Both the position numbers and the translations under genes were made by a program. From Clostridiaceae bacterium OM02-2AC (GTDB lineage Bacteria; Bacillota_I; Bacilli_A; Erysipelotrichales; Erysipelotrichaceae): a DNA stretch of 64,000 bases. Under the pieces are notes generated by a model, which had not been told where the DNA came from, searched no databases, and worked only from the letters and a program-made list of their open reading frames with translations. How positions within the stretch are numbered: position 1 is the stretch's first letter; each line of letters begins with the position of its first letter. The stretch is taken from NCBI GenBank assembly GCA_003481775.1, contig QULU01000010.1, forward strand, positions 1 to 64,000. Direction: 5' to 3'. Below are positions 7,698 to 17,021 of this stretch, piece after piece.

Positions 7698-9431
7698 ATG
7701 ATCAAAAAACTGCAGAAAAAATATGCCCTGTCTGAACAGGGAGCAAAAGACCTGATCAAAGGCTGCCTGGCCTGTGTCCTTCAGAATCTGTCTTTTATGT
7801 TTCCGGTGGGACTTTTATATTACCTGGTCAGCGATCTGATGAACGGGGGTGTTCCCGGTGGGAAAATTCCATTTTATGTGGCAGGCTGCGTGGTGTGTAT
7901 CGGCTTGATTCTGCTGACCACTTTCTTTCAATACAATGCGACCTATTTTGCCACTTACAAAGAAAGCGGTATCCGCCGCATTACCCTTGCAGAGCATCTG
8001 CGCAAAATCCCCCTTTCCTTTTTCGGAAAAAAGGATTTAGCCGATCTTACCAGTACCATTATGGCGGATTGCACCTTCCTGGAGCAGAGTTTTTCGCATT
8101 TTATCCCTGAGCTTGCGGGTTCGATCATTTCTACGGTTCTGATTTCTATCGGTCTGCTCTTTACGGACTGGAGAATGGCACTGGCTGCCTTATGGGTTCT
8201 GCCGGTTGCCTTTGCGATTGTGGGATTTTCCGCAAAGATTCAGGAAAATCTGAATCAGAAAGCGATGGATGTGAAGATGGCCTGCGCAGACGGGATACAG
8301 GAGTGCATTGAAACGGTTCGTGACCTGAAAGCGAACAACGCGGAGCAGGCATATTTAAAAGGTCTGGAAAAGAAGATCCGTGCCGTGGAGCATCGTTCCA
8401 TCCTCAATGAATTCGGCCTTGCTGTTTTTGTGGTTTCCGCATCGCTGGTGCTGAAGCTTGGTATTGCAACGGTTGCGCTGGCAGGAGCTGTTCTGCTCAT
8501 GCAAGGAAGCCTCTCCGTGCTTACATTCTTTATGTTCCTTCTGGTAGTATCCCGTTTATATGACCCTCTGCAGGGCGCACTCCAGAATCTTGCGGCAGTC
8601 ATCAGTACACGAACCAACATTGCCCGTATGAATGAAATTCTCGATCATCCGATCCAGCAGGGCAGCGACAGGCTTTCCAATCAGGGGTATGATATTGTCT
8701 TTGACCATGTTGGGTTTGCCTACAATACCGGAGAAACCGTATTGAAAGATGTTTCCTTTACGGCAAAACAGGGAGAGGTTACGGCTTTGGTCGGCCCATC
8801 TGGCGGCGGAAAAACAACCGTATCCCGGCTGGCAGCAAGGTTCTGGGATATTAACAGAGGAAAGATTACCGTGGGAGGCATGGATGTATCCCGAATTGAC
8901 CCGGAAACACTGCTTTCTCTGTATTCCATCGTATTCCAGGATGTTACACTATTTGACAATACGATTCTGGAAAATATCCGAATCGGAAACAAAGACGCCA
9001 CAGATGAACAGGTCTTTGCTGCTGCGAAACTTGCCAATGTGGATGAATTTGCGGAAAAACTGCCGGATGGATGGCATACCAATATCGGGGAAAATGGCTG
9101 TGAACTTTCCGGCGGAGAGCGCCAGCGTATCTCTATTGCCCGTGCATTTCTGAAAAATGCGCCGATCATTCTTTTAGATGAAGCTACTGCTTCCCTGGAT
9201 GTGGAGAATGAAACTTTGATACAGACAGCCCTTTCCCGTCTGATCGCAGATAAAACTGTTCTGGTCATCGCCCACAGGATGCGTACCGTAGCAGGAGCAG
9301 ATAAAATTGTTGTCCTTTCTGATGGCACCGTGGCAGAAGAAGGATCACCAAAGGATCTGGAAGAAAAGAATGGTGTATATGCCCATATGGTAAAACTGCA
9401 GACAGAAAGCCAGAATTGGAAACTTGCGTAA
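7698..9431 (+). CDS. ABC half-transporter, exporter fold, YbtQ/IrtB-like (first pair, subunit 2)
   Basis: 577 residues: membrane domain to about residue 310, then a nucleotide-binding domain with Walker A GPSGGGKTT near residue 366, signature LSGGERQR near 470 and Walker B ILLDEAT near 490. The start ATG follows AAAGGAGG, and the gene is separated from its partner by one base. It is clearly related to the second member of the other ABC pair (17022-18755), including the shared stretch AEHLRK(I/L)P(L/M)SFF in the coupling region, so the island holds two paralogous heterodimers. The substrate is inferred to be a metal complex. Confidence 0.85.
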   Translation: MIKKLQKKYALSEQGAKDLIKGCLACVLQNLSFMFPVGLLYYLVSDLMNGGVPGGKIPFYVAGCVVCIGLILLTTFFQYNATYFATYKESGIRRITLAEHLRKIPLSFFGKKDLADLTSTIMADCTFLEQSFSHFIPELAGSIISTVLISIGLLFTDWRMALAALWVLPVAFAIVGFSAKIQENLNQKAMDVKMACADGIQECIETVRDLKANNAEQAYLKGLEKKIRAVEHRSILNEFGLAVFVVSASLVLKLGIATVALAGAVLLMQGSLSVLTFFMFLLVVSRLYDPLQGALQNLAAVISTRTNIARMNEILDHPIQQGSDRLSNQGYDIVFDHVGFAYNTGETVLKDVSFTAKQGEVTALVGPSGGGKTTVSRLAARFWDINRGKITVGGMDVSRIDPETLLSLYSIVFQDVTLFDNTILENIRIGNKDATDEQVFAAAKLANVDEFAEKLPDGWHTNIGENGCELSGGERQRISIARAFLKNAPIILLDEATASLDVENETLIQTALSRLIADKTVLVIAHRMRTVAGADKIVVLSDGTVAEEGSPKDLEEKNGVYAHMVKLQTESQNWKLA

Positions 9432-9447
9432 AGAAGGAGGAAATGTA

Positions 9448-10263
9448 ATGAACAAGAACCATTGTAAGCAGGAAAATATCCGACTTGGCACCCACGGAGA
9501 AGACTATGGAAGCTGGATGTCCAACCCTGTCTTTTACATCATTGGCGGAATCGGAGTTTTGGCCGCTGTGCTGGCTGTCCTCTCTTTTTATGTATTACAT
9601 GTCGCTGTTCTTGGTGTTCTGTTTACTGTTATCACAATCGCACTTTTGGTTTTGCTGATCTGGATCACATGGATCAGGCGGCAGTATGCCTTTGGCGGTG
9701 GCGGAATCATGGAACAGGTTCATCGAGTCGTTCTCTCTCATCTGGACTATGACGGTGAGGGGAAGATTCTGGAAGTAGGCTGCGGCTCCGGAGCATTGAC
9801 AATCCGTTCAGCTCTGACATGGCCGAAAGCAAAAGTGATCGGTGTTGATTACTGGGGCGCTGTGTATAATCACAGCAAAGCACTCTGCGAGAAGAATGCT
9901 GCCAGGGAGGGCGTGGCTTCCCGCTGTGTATTTCAGCACGGTGATGCGAAGCAGCTGGATTTTCCTGATGAGAGTTTTGATGTAGTCATCAGCAACTATG
10001 TCTATCACAATGTTATGGGTGCTGATATGCAGAAACTGCTGCTGGAAAGCCTGCGGGTATTGAAAAAAGGCGGCGTCTTTGCACTCAACGATGATATGAA
10101 ACCAAAGATGTACGGTGACATGGAAGGTTTTGCGCAGAAACTACGAGATATGGGGTATGAGGAAGTACGACTCGTTGACACTGCACAGGAAGCTTTTGGC
10201 TCCCACCGTCGGGCTGCCATGATGATGCTGGGGTCTTCCCGGCTGCTTGTCGGCAGAAAGTAA
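9448..10263 (+). CDS. Membrane-attached class I SAM-dependent methyltransferase
   Basis: The ATG at 9448 follows AAGGAGG. Residues about 24-70 form two hydrophobic segments, placing the enzyme at the membrane. The catalytic domain has SAM motif I EVGCGSG, an acidic end of strand 2 in GVDYWG, and a motif IV-like region DVVISNYVYHN. It is co-directional with the ABC pair (17-base gap) and with a second methyltransferase. The substrate is not evident. A siderophore or a small metabolite handled by the transporter is possible but unproven. Confidence 0.8.
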   Translation: MNKNHCKQENIRLGTHGEDYGSWMSNPVFYIIGGIGVLAAVLAVLSFYVLHVAVLGVLFTVITIALLVLLIWITWIRRQYAFGGGGIMEQVHRVVLSHLDYDGEGKILEVGCGSGALTIRSALTWPKAKVIGVDYWGAVYNHSKALCEKNAAREGVASRCVFQHGDAKQLDFPDESFDVVISNYVYHNVMGADMQKLLLESLRVLKKGGVFALNDDMKPKMYGDMEGFAQKLRDMGYEEVRLVDTAQEAFGSHRRAAMMMLGSSRLLVGRK

Positions 10264-10287
10264 TGTATCAAAACAGGAGGTTTGGCT

Positions 10288-11094
10288 ATGTCCAAGTTAG
10301 GAGTCGTGGAGGACACCCTGTTTGTCCCTATGCTGGGAAGAATTTATGCTGCTGAGCATTGCCCACAAATTTTATATGATAAAAAGGCGTTGGAATTGAA
10401 AAATAGGCTACCGTTAAACTTGATTGAACAGAATATGCAGAACCAGTATACCCTTTTGGCCTCTGCTTCCCGGTCTGCTAATATGGATCGGATTATTCGG
10501 GCTTTTCTGGAACGCAGACCGGACGGTGTGATTGTACAGCTGGGCTGTGGTCTGGAGACAACCTATCACCGATGTGATAACGGAAAGACACACTGGTATG
10601 CCGTGGATCTACCGCATGTGATAGAATACCGGCGAGATCTTCTTCCCGAACCAGAGAGGGAATTATATATTTCCGGGGATGCCTTTGCAAAGGATTGGAT
10701 CAAAAAAGTTCGCAATGATGTACTTGATGCTCCTATTCTCGTTACTGCAGGCGGATTATTTCATTATTTTGAGGAACATAAGGTCATTGCCCTTCTGCGT
10801 ATGATTGGGCAATTTGGAAATATGGAAGTTGTTTTTGATACCGTGAACAGAAAAGGCATGGCAATGATGCAAAAGAAGTACATGAGGCAGGTAGGCCATG
10901 CCGATGCGCAGATGTTCTTTTATGTCGATGCAGTGGAAGAACTGGCGGCAAAGATCGGGGGTAATGCAAAGGTGATTGCGGATGAACCATACTATCGTTA
11001 CATCCCTAAAAACGGCTTAAAGATGTCCACGAAGGTCAGTATGGCGGTTTCTGATCGGTTCTGCATGGTGAAGATGATACAGTTGAAACTATAG
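10288..11094 (+). CDS. Class I SAM methyltransferase, leucine carboxyl methyltransferase-like (Tcmp type)
   Basis: The 268-residue protein starts at ATG 10288 behind ACAGGAGG. IVQLGCGLETTYHR is the SAM-binding motif typical of the PPM1/LCMT (Tcmp) family, where GCGLDTR is usual, followed by YAVDLPHVI. Family members O-methylate carboxyl groups or polyketide-type metabolites. It is probably the last gene of the TetR-controlled operon. A 215-base AT-rich gap without a gene separates it from the AraC gene. Its role in metal uptake is unknown; methylating an imported siderophore would be one way to make it a private substrate. Confidence 0.78.
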   Translation: MSKLGVVEDTLFVPMLGRIYAAEHCPQILYDKKALELKNRLPLNLIEQNMQNQYTLLASASRSANMDRIIRAFLERRPDGVIVQLGCGLETTYHRCDNGKTHWYAVDLPHVIEYRRDLLPEPERELYISGDAFAKDWIKKVRNDVLDAPILVTAGGLFHYFEEHKVIALLRMIGQFGNMEVVFDTVNRKGMAMMQKKYMRQVGHADAQMFFYVDAVEELAAKIGGNAKVIADEPYYRYIPKNGLKMSTKVSMAVSDRFCMVKMIQLKL

Positions 11095-11312
11095 ATGCTT
11101 TTGCGTGGAAAAGAAAAGAGGTTAAATCTTGTTATAACATGTAATAAATGTTACCACAATCAACTCTACAATGATTTGTTTTCCAATAAATTAGAGCGAT
11201 GATGTATTACTCAAATAAAAATTAAGCACAGAGTGATTCTTTCTAATTGGTAACTAAACTACTTAAAAAACTATTATATAATTAGTTTATATCAACTGAT
11301 AGGGAGGTGGAA

Positions 11313-12269
11313 ATGAGCATGAGTGAACTCCACAAACCAGAATGGTACGGGGAATGTGCTATAATTTCTGATAAATATAATGATTATGTTCAAATCGAAT
11401 ATAAATGTAATGGAACAGGTCGTCTCTATGACTACACTCTTTTCCCTGGTATTGACTTAATTTTTATGGATTTTAACTGCTCAGATACATTCCATGAGCC
11501 TATTCCTAATAAGAATATCATCGAAATCCGTCATTACCAAAAAGGACGCGTTGAGTTTGAGCTAAGAAATAATAAAGTTTTCCACATGAAAGAGGGAGAA
11601 TTTTGCATCAATGCCCTTGCTAATATTCCAGCAGCCTATTCGTTTCCTTTTGGATATAGCGTAGGATTAAGCTGTGTGATCGATAAGGAATCTGTCGATG
11701 CGGAAACACAACAAATTTTTTCGTACTACAACATTGATGTTCTAAATCTCGGACGAGAATTGGAATTAGAAAAAAAGTGGTTTTTATGTCGGACACCACA
11801 GCGGTTGTTACATATCTTCGATGAATTGTACGCTGCAAAAGGTGTTGAAGGGCAAGATTACTTCCGCATCAAATTATTGGAACTCTTTTATCATATCAAA
11901 CAACTGCGGATAGAAGATCAATATGAGGCAACATATTATGCTAAAGAGCAAATTGAAATCATCAAACGCATCCGTCAAGAGCTTATAGAAAACCTCGACA
12001 AAAAAATATCCATAGAAGAACTCCTGCGAAAAGAACCAATGAGCAAGGTCACATTTCAAGCTATTTTCAAGCAGATTTATGGTGATACGCCCTATGCTCA
12101 TATCAAAAAGTATAAAATGAATCTTGCGGCTGTTTATTTGCAGGAAACAGATCAATCAATCACTCAAATAGCTGGTGAACTTGGTTATTCAAATATTAGT
12201 AAGTTTGCGAGGGCTTTTCAAGAAGTGTTTGGAATGCTTCCAAAGGATTACCGCAAAGCAAAAAAGTGA
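11313..12269 (+). CDS. AraC family transcriptional regulator, YbtA-like
   Basis: The ATG at 11313 is placed 5 bases after GGGAGG; a GTG at 11307 overlaps that site and is less likely. The protein has about 318 residues: an N-terminal ligand-binding domain to about residue 215 and a C-terminal double helix-turn-helix (ISIEELLRKEPMSKVTFQAIFKQIYG, then QSITQIAGELGYSNISKFARAFQEVFG). AraC proteins with this layout activate siderophore-uptake genes (for example YbtA, PchR). Its position directly before the ECF/ABC operon suggests it activates that operon. A TATAAT at 11277-11282 may be its promoter. Confidence 0.85.
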   Translation: MSMSELHKPEWYGECAIISDKYNDYVQIEYKCNGTGRLYDYTLFPGIDLIFMDFNCSDTFHEPIPNKNIIEIRHYQKGRVEFELRNNKVFHMKEGEFCINALANIPAAYSFPFGYSVGLSCVIDKESVDAETQQIFSYYNIDVLNLGRELELEKKWFLCRTPQRLLHIFDELYAAKGVEGQDYFRIKLLELFYHIKQLRIEDQYEATYYAKEQIEIIKRIRQELIENLDKKISIEELLRKEPMSKVTFQAIFKQIYGDTPYAHIKKYKMNLAAVYLQETDQSITQIAGELGYSNISKFARAFQEVFGMLPKDYRKAKK

Positions 12270-12336
12270 TTTAACTTTTGGGCTGTTTTTCTGATTCGTT
12301 TTTTCCTTTGGAGTAGTTAGGGAAAACAAACTGATG

Positions 12337-12387
12337 TAGAATGGCAGTATGGTTAGCAACCACTAACCATACTGCCATTCTATTTTT
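12337..12387 (+). promoter_or_regulatory. Perfect 20-bp stem-loop before ECF operon, terminator/attenuator or operator
   Basis: Arms at 12337-12356 and 12363-12382 are perfectly complementary over 20 bases with a six-base loop, CAACCA. A run of five T residues (12383-12387) follows, then the ribosome binding site AAGGAGG of the S-component gene. As RNA it is a strong intrinsic terminator for araC. As DNA its centre is GGTTAG-N6-CTAACC, matching the inverted repeat before the first ABC pair. It may be both. Confidence 0.7.
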
Positions 12388-12402
12388 AAGGAGGGTTCTA
12401 AA

Positions 12403-13014
12403 ATGGAACAAACGGTGAAGAAAAAATTTGGCATTCGTGACATTATGACGATTGCCGCAATGATGGTAATTACTTACCTTGTCGCAATGGTTATCGGCTC
12501 CGTTACGCTGCCTTTTCCGGTGGTGTACCTGTACGGTTCTGCCGGTATTGATGCTTTTATTGGAGCAATCTTTTATCTGGTTGCAGCAAACCGCGTCAAC
12601 AAACATGGCCTTCTGTTTGCGTGGGCCGCAGTCTACGGGATAATTCAGGGCGTCATGGGCTATATGTTCCTGATTCCATATTTCCTGGTGGTAGCACTCA
12701 TTGCCGAGCTAACCATGATTGGCAAGGATACATACCGCAATGCTGTCCGCAACCGGATCGGCTGGACGGTAAATGCCATCGGCAACTTTGTCGGTTGCGC
12801 CGTACCGCTGTGGTGGGCGTGGGACAGCTATCAGGAAATGGCTGCAAGCAGCGGGTTTGATGCAAATACTCTGAATATGCAGTTCTCTATGGTGACTTCT
12901 CCGGCACTGATGCTTCTGGGTATTGCCATTACTGCGGTTCTTGCCATCCTCGGTACATTGTTCGGCCAGCGGTTGCTCAGAAAGCATTTCCAAAAAGCGG
13001 GCATTGTAGGATGA
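12403..13014 (+). CDS. ECF transporter S component, MptD/Trep_Strep family
   Basis: The 203-residue membrane protein has about six hydrophobic segments and starts behind AAGGAGGG. Its sequence style (FGIRDIMTIAAMMVITYLVA at the N-terminus) fits the Trep_Strep/MptD family of substrate-binding components that pair with EcfT and EcfA. Family substrates are not established. Here the link to siderophore-type ABC genes and a DtxR repressor suggests a metal complex or its breakdown product. The gene overlaps the next by four bases (ATGA). Confidence 0.82.
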   Translation: MEQTVKKKFGIRDIMTIAAMMVITYLVAMVIGSVTLPFPVVYLYGSAGIDAFIGAIFYLVAANRVNKHGLLFAWAAVYGIIQGVMGYMFLIPYFLVVALIAELTMIGKDTYRNAVRNRIGWTVNAIGNFVGCAVPLWWAWDSYQEMAASSGFDANTLNMQFSMVTSPALMLLGIAITAVLAILGTLFGQRLLRKHFQKAGIVG

Positions 13015-13712
13015 TGGCCGAAGAAAAAAAGCAAAGACGGATTGACCGGATCGATGGGCGCACAGTTCTTTTCCTGACGCTGTGCGCCTGTATCGTGACC
13101 TTTTTTGCAACAAGTTTTTTAGGGCATGGGATTTTTACCTTTTGGATTTTTTTGATCCTTTGCTGGTTCGGCTTATATAAACAGGCCCTGGGATGCTTTG
13201 CGGTCTATTTAGTGGCGATTGTATGGCTGATGATTGAGACGAAATATCAGATCAGCATCCCCTCTCCGCTGCTACTCAGCATGATTTACAAGCTGTTACT
13301 GCCCGCTATGCCAGCCTATCTTCTGGCGAAAATCCCGTCCGGGAAGCTGACAGCCAGCTTGAGGAAAATGCCGATCCCCACCCGTATCATGCTTGTTTTG
13401 ATCGTCATGCTCCGCTTTGCTCCGACTGTGCTGCATGAATTTGGAGAAGTCAGGGAAGCCATGAAAATCCGTGGCTTCTTAAAATCGGTTGGCAATGTTT
13501 TGAGGCATCCAATGGACACATTGGAATACGCCATTGTTCCGATGGTGTTCCGCTCCTTAAAGATCGCGGACGAGTTAGCCGCTTCTGCCATTGTCAGGGG
13601 AATTGAAAGCCCCTACAAGAAAGAAAGCTACTATGTCAGCCGGATCGCTGCGCTGGATTACTTTTTGATTGTTGTCAGCGTGGGAGCTGCCGTGTGCTGC
13701 TGTCTTTTATAG
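13011..13712 (+). CDS. ecfT: ECF transporter transmembrane component T
   Basis: The 233-residue membrane protein has about five segments. The cytoplasmic coupling region carries EVREAMKIRGF (near residue 150) and ADELAASAIVRGIE (near 190). These correspond to the two Ala-Arg-Gly-type motifs that dock into the ATPase grooves in EcfT/CbiQ proteins. Start ATG 13011 overlaps the S-component stop. It connects the substrate-binding component to the duplicated ATPase encoded directly downstream. Confidence 0.85.
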   Translation: MMAEEKKQRRIDRIDGRTVLFLTLCACIVTFFATSFLGHGIFTFWIFLILCWFGLYKQALGCFAVYLVAIVWLMIETKYQISIPSPLLLSMIYKLLLPAMPAYLLAKIPSGKLTASLRKMPIPTRIMLVLIVMLRFAPTVLHEFGEVREAMKIRGFLKSVGNVLRHPMDTLEYAIVPMVFRSLKIADELAASAIVRGIESPYKKESYYVSRIAALDYFLIVVSVGAAVCCCLL

Positions 13713-13722
13713 GAGGAATGGA

Positions 13723-15201
13723 ATGGGAAAAGAAATTATGATCCGTGACCTGACCTTTTCCTATGGCGGGAACGGAAATCAACTGGAACACATATCGTTA
13801 GACATTGCCGCTGGGGAGGTCATTGTTATGACCGGCCCATCAGGGAGCGGGAAAAGCTCTTTGACGAGAGTGATTAACGGCCTGATCCCCTACTTTTACG
13901 AGGGGGAATTAAGCGGAGAGGTTTTTGTGGACGGAAAACCGCTGAAAGAGATTCCGTCCTGGGAGCGCGGCAAAATCGCAGGGAATGTATTTCAAGACCC
14001 CAGGAGCCAGTTTTTTGCCAATGAGGTAGCTGGTGAGATTGCTTTCGGCTGTGAGAACTATGGGTATTCCCATGAGGAAATTCGGAACCATGTTCACCGG
14101 GCAGCGGCAGACATCAAAATTCAGGACATTCTGGATCACAGTCTGCACAGCCTGTCTTATGGGATGCGCCAGAAAGTTGCGATTGCGTCTGCGGAGGCGA
14201 TTGACCCGGAAATCTATGTCATGGATGAACCGTCCGCCAATCTGGATATTGCATCTACCTACCGCTTTGCAGACATTATCCGCGCTTTGAAGCAGCAGGG
14301 AAAAACCATCATTATAGCGGAACACCGGCTTTACTATCTGATGGATCTGGCAGACCGCTTCCTGTGTGTGCAGAAAGGGAAAATTGTGCGGGAATTTACC
14401 GCGCAGCAGATGAAAGCCCTGTCCAATGAGGAAATCCGGGCGCTGGGGCTTCGCACTCCTGACCTGCACCAGATCGAGCAGGCAGAAATCCCGTCTGCGG
14501 CAACCAGCGAGGTTGTTCTGGAAGTGAAAAAGCTGAACCACTCTTTTGGTGAGACGATTGTGGCAAAGGATGTTGACTTTCAATGCCGCAAGGGAGAAGT
14601 GGTAGCCCTGATCGGCCCTAACGGGACGGGCAAAAGCACCATAGGACGAATCCTGGCAGGGCTATTGAAAGAGAAATCCGGCGAAGTCGTTTTGTTCGGA
14701 AAGCATTGTAGATCGAAAGGCCGCTTGGGAAAGGTCTGGTACATTCCCCAGGATTTAGACAGCCAGCTTTTCGGTGAGGACCTGCTGGATGAACTGACTA
14801 CCGGCGCAGAGGTCAGCCCGGAGCGGAAACAAGCAGCGGAAGAAATCTTGGAAGCCTTGGAACTGATGCCGTTTGTCAAACAGCATCCCTCCACGCTGTC
14901 AGGAGGGCAAAAGCAGCGGCTGGCCCTTGGCGTGGCGCTGATGCACGAAGCGCCGATCATCGTACTGGACGAACCGACAAGCGGGCTGGACGGTACGAAT
15001 ATGCGGAATGTCAGCCGGATGATCCGCAAGCTGGCAAAGATGGGACGCACCATTATCGTCATTACCCATGACGCGGAGTGTGCGCTTGCCTGCTGTGAGC
15101 GGGCAATACGCCTGGAGAACGGCTGCATTACCGATGATTTTCAAATCAGAGGCGCAGAGCTTCTTTTAGACAAAATTGGATATGACAAAAAGGAGGGTTA
15201 G
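13723..15201 (+). CDS. ECF transporter ATPase with two fused ATP-binding domains
   Basis: The ATG at 13723 follows TAGGAGG. The 492-residue protein carries two complete ABC domains: Walker A GPSGSGKSS near residue 38, variant signature LSYGMRQK near 145, then Walker A GPNGTGKST near 298, signature LSGGQKQR near 392 and Walker B IIVLDEPTSG near 410. One polypeptide therefore supplies both EcfA and EcfA'. The first half has a degenerate signature (SYGM for SGGQ), so ATP hydrolysis may be asymmetric. It completes an S-T-AA energy-coupling module with the two preceding genes. Confidence 0.88.
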   Translation: MGKEIMIRDLTFSYGGNGNQLEHISLDIAAGEVIVMTGPSGSGKSSLTRVINGLIPYFYEGELSGEVFVDGKPLKEIPSWERGKIAGNVFQDPRSQFFANEVAGEIAFGCENYGYSHEEIRNHVHRAAADIKIQDILDHSLHSLSYGMRQKVAIASAEAIDPEIYVMDEPSANLDIASTYRFADIIRALKQQGKTIIIAEHRLYYLMDLADRFLCVQKGKIVREFTAQQMKALSNEEIRALGLRTPDLHQIEQAEIPSAATSEVVLEVKKLNHSFGETIVAKDVDFQCRKGEVVALIGPNGTGKSTIGRILAGLLKEKSGEVVLFGKHCRSKGRLGKVWYIPQDLDSQLFGEDLLDELTTGAEVSPERKQAAEEILEALELMPFVKQHPSTLSGGQKQRLALGVALMHEAPIIVLDEPTSGLDGTNMRNVSRMIRKLAKMGRTIIVITHDAECALACCERAIRLENGCITDDFQIRGAELLLDKIGYDKKEG

Positions 15202-15203
15202 AA

Positions 15204-17018
15204 ATGGCACAGCAAAACGAGAAGCAGCCGAAAGCGAAAACCGGACTGGCACGCTGCCTGGAGCTGGCTTCCGGCCATAAAGGGCTGGTGTTCCTGGCAG
15301 GTTTTTTGGCGGCGCTGGCTGCGATCTGTTCTTTTGTACCGTACTTATCAATCTACTACATCATTCGGGAAATCCTGTTTGTTTACCCGGATATGTCGCT
15401 CTTGAATGTTTCCACGATTTCGACCTGGGGATGGCTGGCCCTGGCTGGAATTTTGGGGAACATCGTATTTTACTTTTTTGCCCTGTTGTGTTCCCACGTT
15501 GCGGCGTTTGGAACGCTTTATGAATTGAAGGTGGCCTTTGCCGACCACATCATGCAGATTCCCCTTGGGTATCATCTGACCCTGGGCAGCGGCAAAATGA
15601 GAAAGATCATGGACGAAAACATTGAAAGCGTTGAGAAATTCATCGCTCACCAGCTCCCGGACTTTGTGGCCTCGCTGGTCGCACCGCTTGTTCTGGTCAT
15701 CATTCTTCTCGGAATTGACTGGCGGTATGGAGTGGTTTGCCTGGTCGGTATTGTTCTGGCCTTTATTGTGCAGTTTGCAGGCTTCAACGGAGAAGCAAAG
15801 GAAAAAATGCACCGTTTCCAGACCGCTCAGGAAAACATGAACAGCGCCTCCGTGGAATATGTGCGCGGTATGTCGGAGATCAAAGCATTTAATCAGACCG
15901 CCGATTCCTTTAAGCGGTTGAGCAAATCCATTACAGACTATACCTCTTTCGTGTTGGAATACGCATTGGGCTGGCAGAACTGTATGCCTGCTTTTACCAC
16001 GATCATCAACAATATTTATCTGCTTTTGATTCCGGTGGGTGTTCTGATCGGGATGCATACTACGGATTTCAGGGAGTATTCGCTGACATTCATTTTCTAC
16101 CTGATTATTGTCCATGCGATTTCCGGTGTTCTGAATAAGATCATGTATATCTCGGAGTCCTTTACGCAGATTGACGGCAGCGTGGAGCGTATGGATGAAA
16201 TCCTGCGTATCCCGGTCCTGCCCGAAAAGAGTACGGCGGCAACAATCGAAAACTATGGGATTGCTTTCCGGGATGTCAGCTTTTCCTACGAAGCCGATTC
16301 CCAGGTCAAGGCCCTGTCTCATGTTTCTTTCTTTGCGGATCAGGGCAAGGTGACAGCCATTGTCGGCCCCTCCGGTGGCGGTAAGAGTACCATCGCCAGC
16401 CTGATCTCCCGGTTTTATGATGTGACGGACGGAAGTATTCAGATCGGCGGCGTTGACATTCGGGATATTCCGCTGGATGCGCTGATGGATAAGGTCAGCT
16501 TCGTATTTCAGGATACGTTCCTGTTCAAGCAGAGCATCCTGGATAACATCCGTATGGGAAATCCAGATGCTACGGAAGAACAGGTGATTGCGGCGGCAAA
16601 GGCTGCAAGATGCCATGAATTTATTGAGCAGCTTCCGAACGGGTATCAGACTGTAATCGGCAGCACCGGCGTCCATCTTTCCGGTGGTGAGCGCCAGCGG
16701 ATTGCCATTGCAAGGGCTATCGTAAAAGACGCGCCCATTATCGTTCTGGACGAGGCAACTGCGTTCAGCGACCCGGAGAACGAGTACCTGATTCAAAAAG
16801 CCTTTGAAAAGCTGATTCAGAATAAAACGGTTGTAATGATCGCCCATCGCCTGTCTACGATTCGTAATGCTGACCAGATCCTTGTCATGGAAAAGGGCTG
16901 TCTGATTGAATCCGGCACCCATGACGAGCTGCTGAAGAAGGACGGAAAATACGCGCAGATGTGGAGCAGCTATACGGAGTCGATCAACTGGAAAATTGGC
17001 ACAGGAAAGGCGGTGTGA
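15204..17018 (+). CDS. ABC half-transporter, exporter fold, YbtP/IrtA-like (second pair, subunit 1)
   Basis: The 604-residue protein starts two bases after the ECF ATPase stop, behind AAGGAGGG. The membrane domain spans about residues 20-330. The nucleotide-binding domain has Walker A GPSGGGKST near residue 388, signature LSGGERQR near 492 and Walker B IIVLDEATAFSDP near 512; the AFSDP/AFADP variant is shared with the first subunit of the other pair. It lies in one operon with the ECF module, which suggests that both importers act on the same or related ligands. Confidence 0.86.
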   Translation: MAQQNEKQPKAKTGLARCLELASGHKGLVFLAGFLAALAAICSFVPYLSIYYIIREILFVYPDMSLLNVSTISTWGWLALAGILGNIVFYFFALLCSHVAAFGTLYELKVAFADHIMQIPLGYHLTLGSGKMRKIMDENIESVEKFIAHQLPDFVASLVAPLVLVIILLGIDWRYGVVCLVGIVLAFIVQFAGFNGEAKEKMHRFQTAQENMNSASVEYVRGMSEIKAFNQTADSFKRLSKSITDYTSFVLEYALGWQNCMPAFTTIINNIYLLLIPVGVLIGMHTTDFREYSLTFIFYLIIVHAISGVLNKIMYISESFTQIDGSVERMDEILRIPVLPEKSTAATIENYGIAFRDVSFSYEADSQVKALSHVSFFADQGKVTAIVGPSGGGKSTIASLISRFYDVTDGSIQIGGVDIRDIPLDALMDKVSFVFQDTFLFKQSILDNIRMGNPDATEEQVIAAAKAARCHEFIEQLPNGYQTVIGSTGVHLSGGERQRIAIARAIVKDAPIIVLDEATAFSDPENEYLIQKAFEKLIQNKTVVMIAHRLSTIRNADQILVMEKGCLIESGTHDELLKKDGKYAQMWSSYTESINWKIGTGKAV

Positions 17019-17021
17019 TCT

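Noticed and set aside
5924..9431. Interpretation of the first ABC pair as a multidrug exporter
   Set aside because: The fold alone would allow it, but the paralogous pair linked to an ECF importer and metal regulators makes import more likely; kept as an alternative only.
15348..16922. A 524-codon open frame antisense to the third ABC half-transporter
   Set aside because: The plus-strand ABC protein has all expected motifs in order; the antisense peptide has no recognisable domain and no ribosome binding site.
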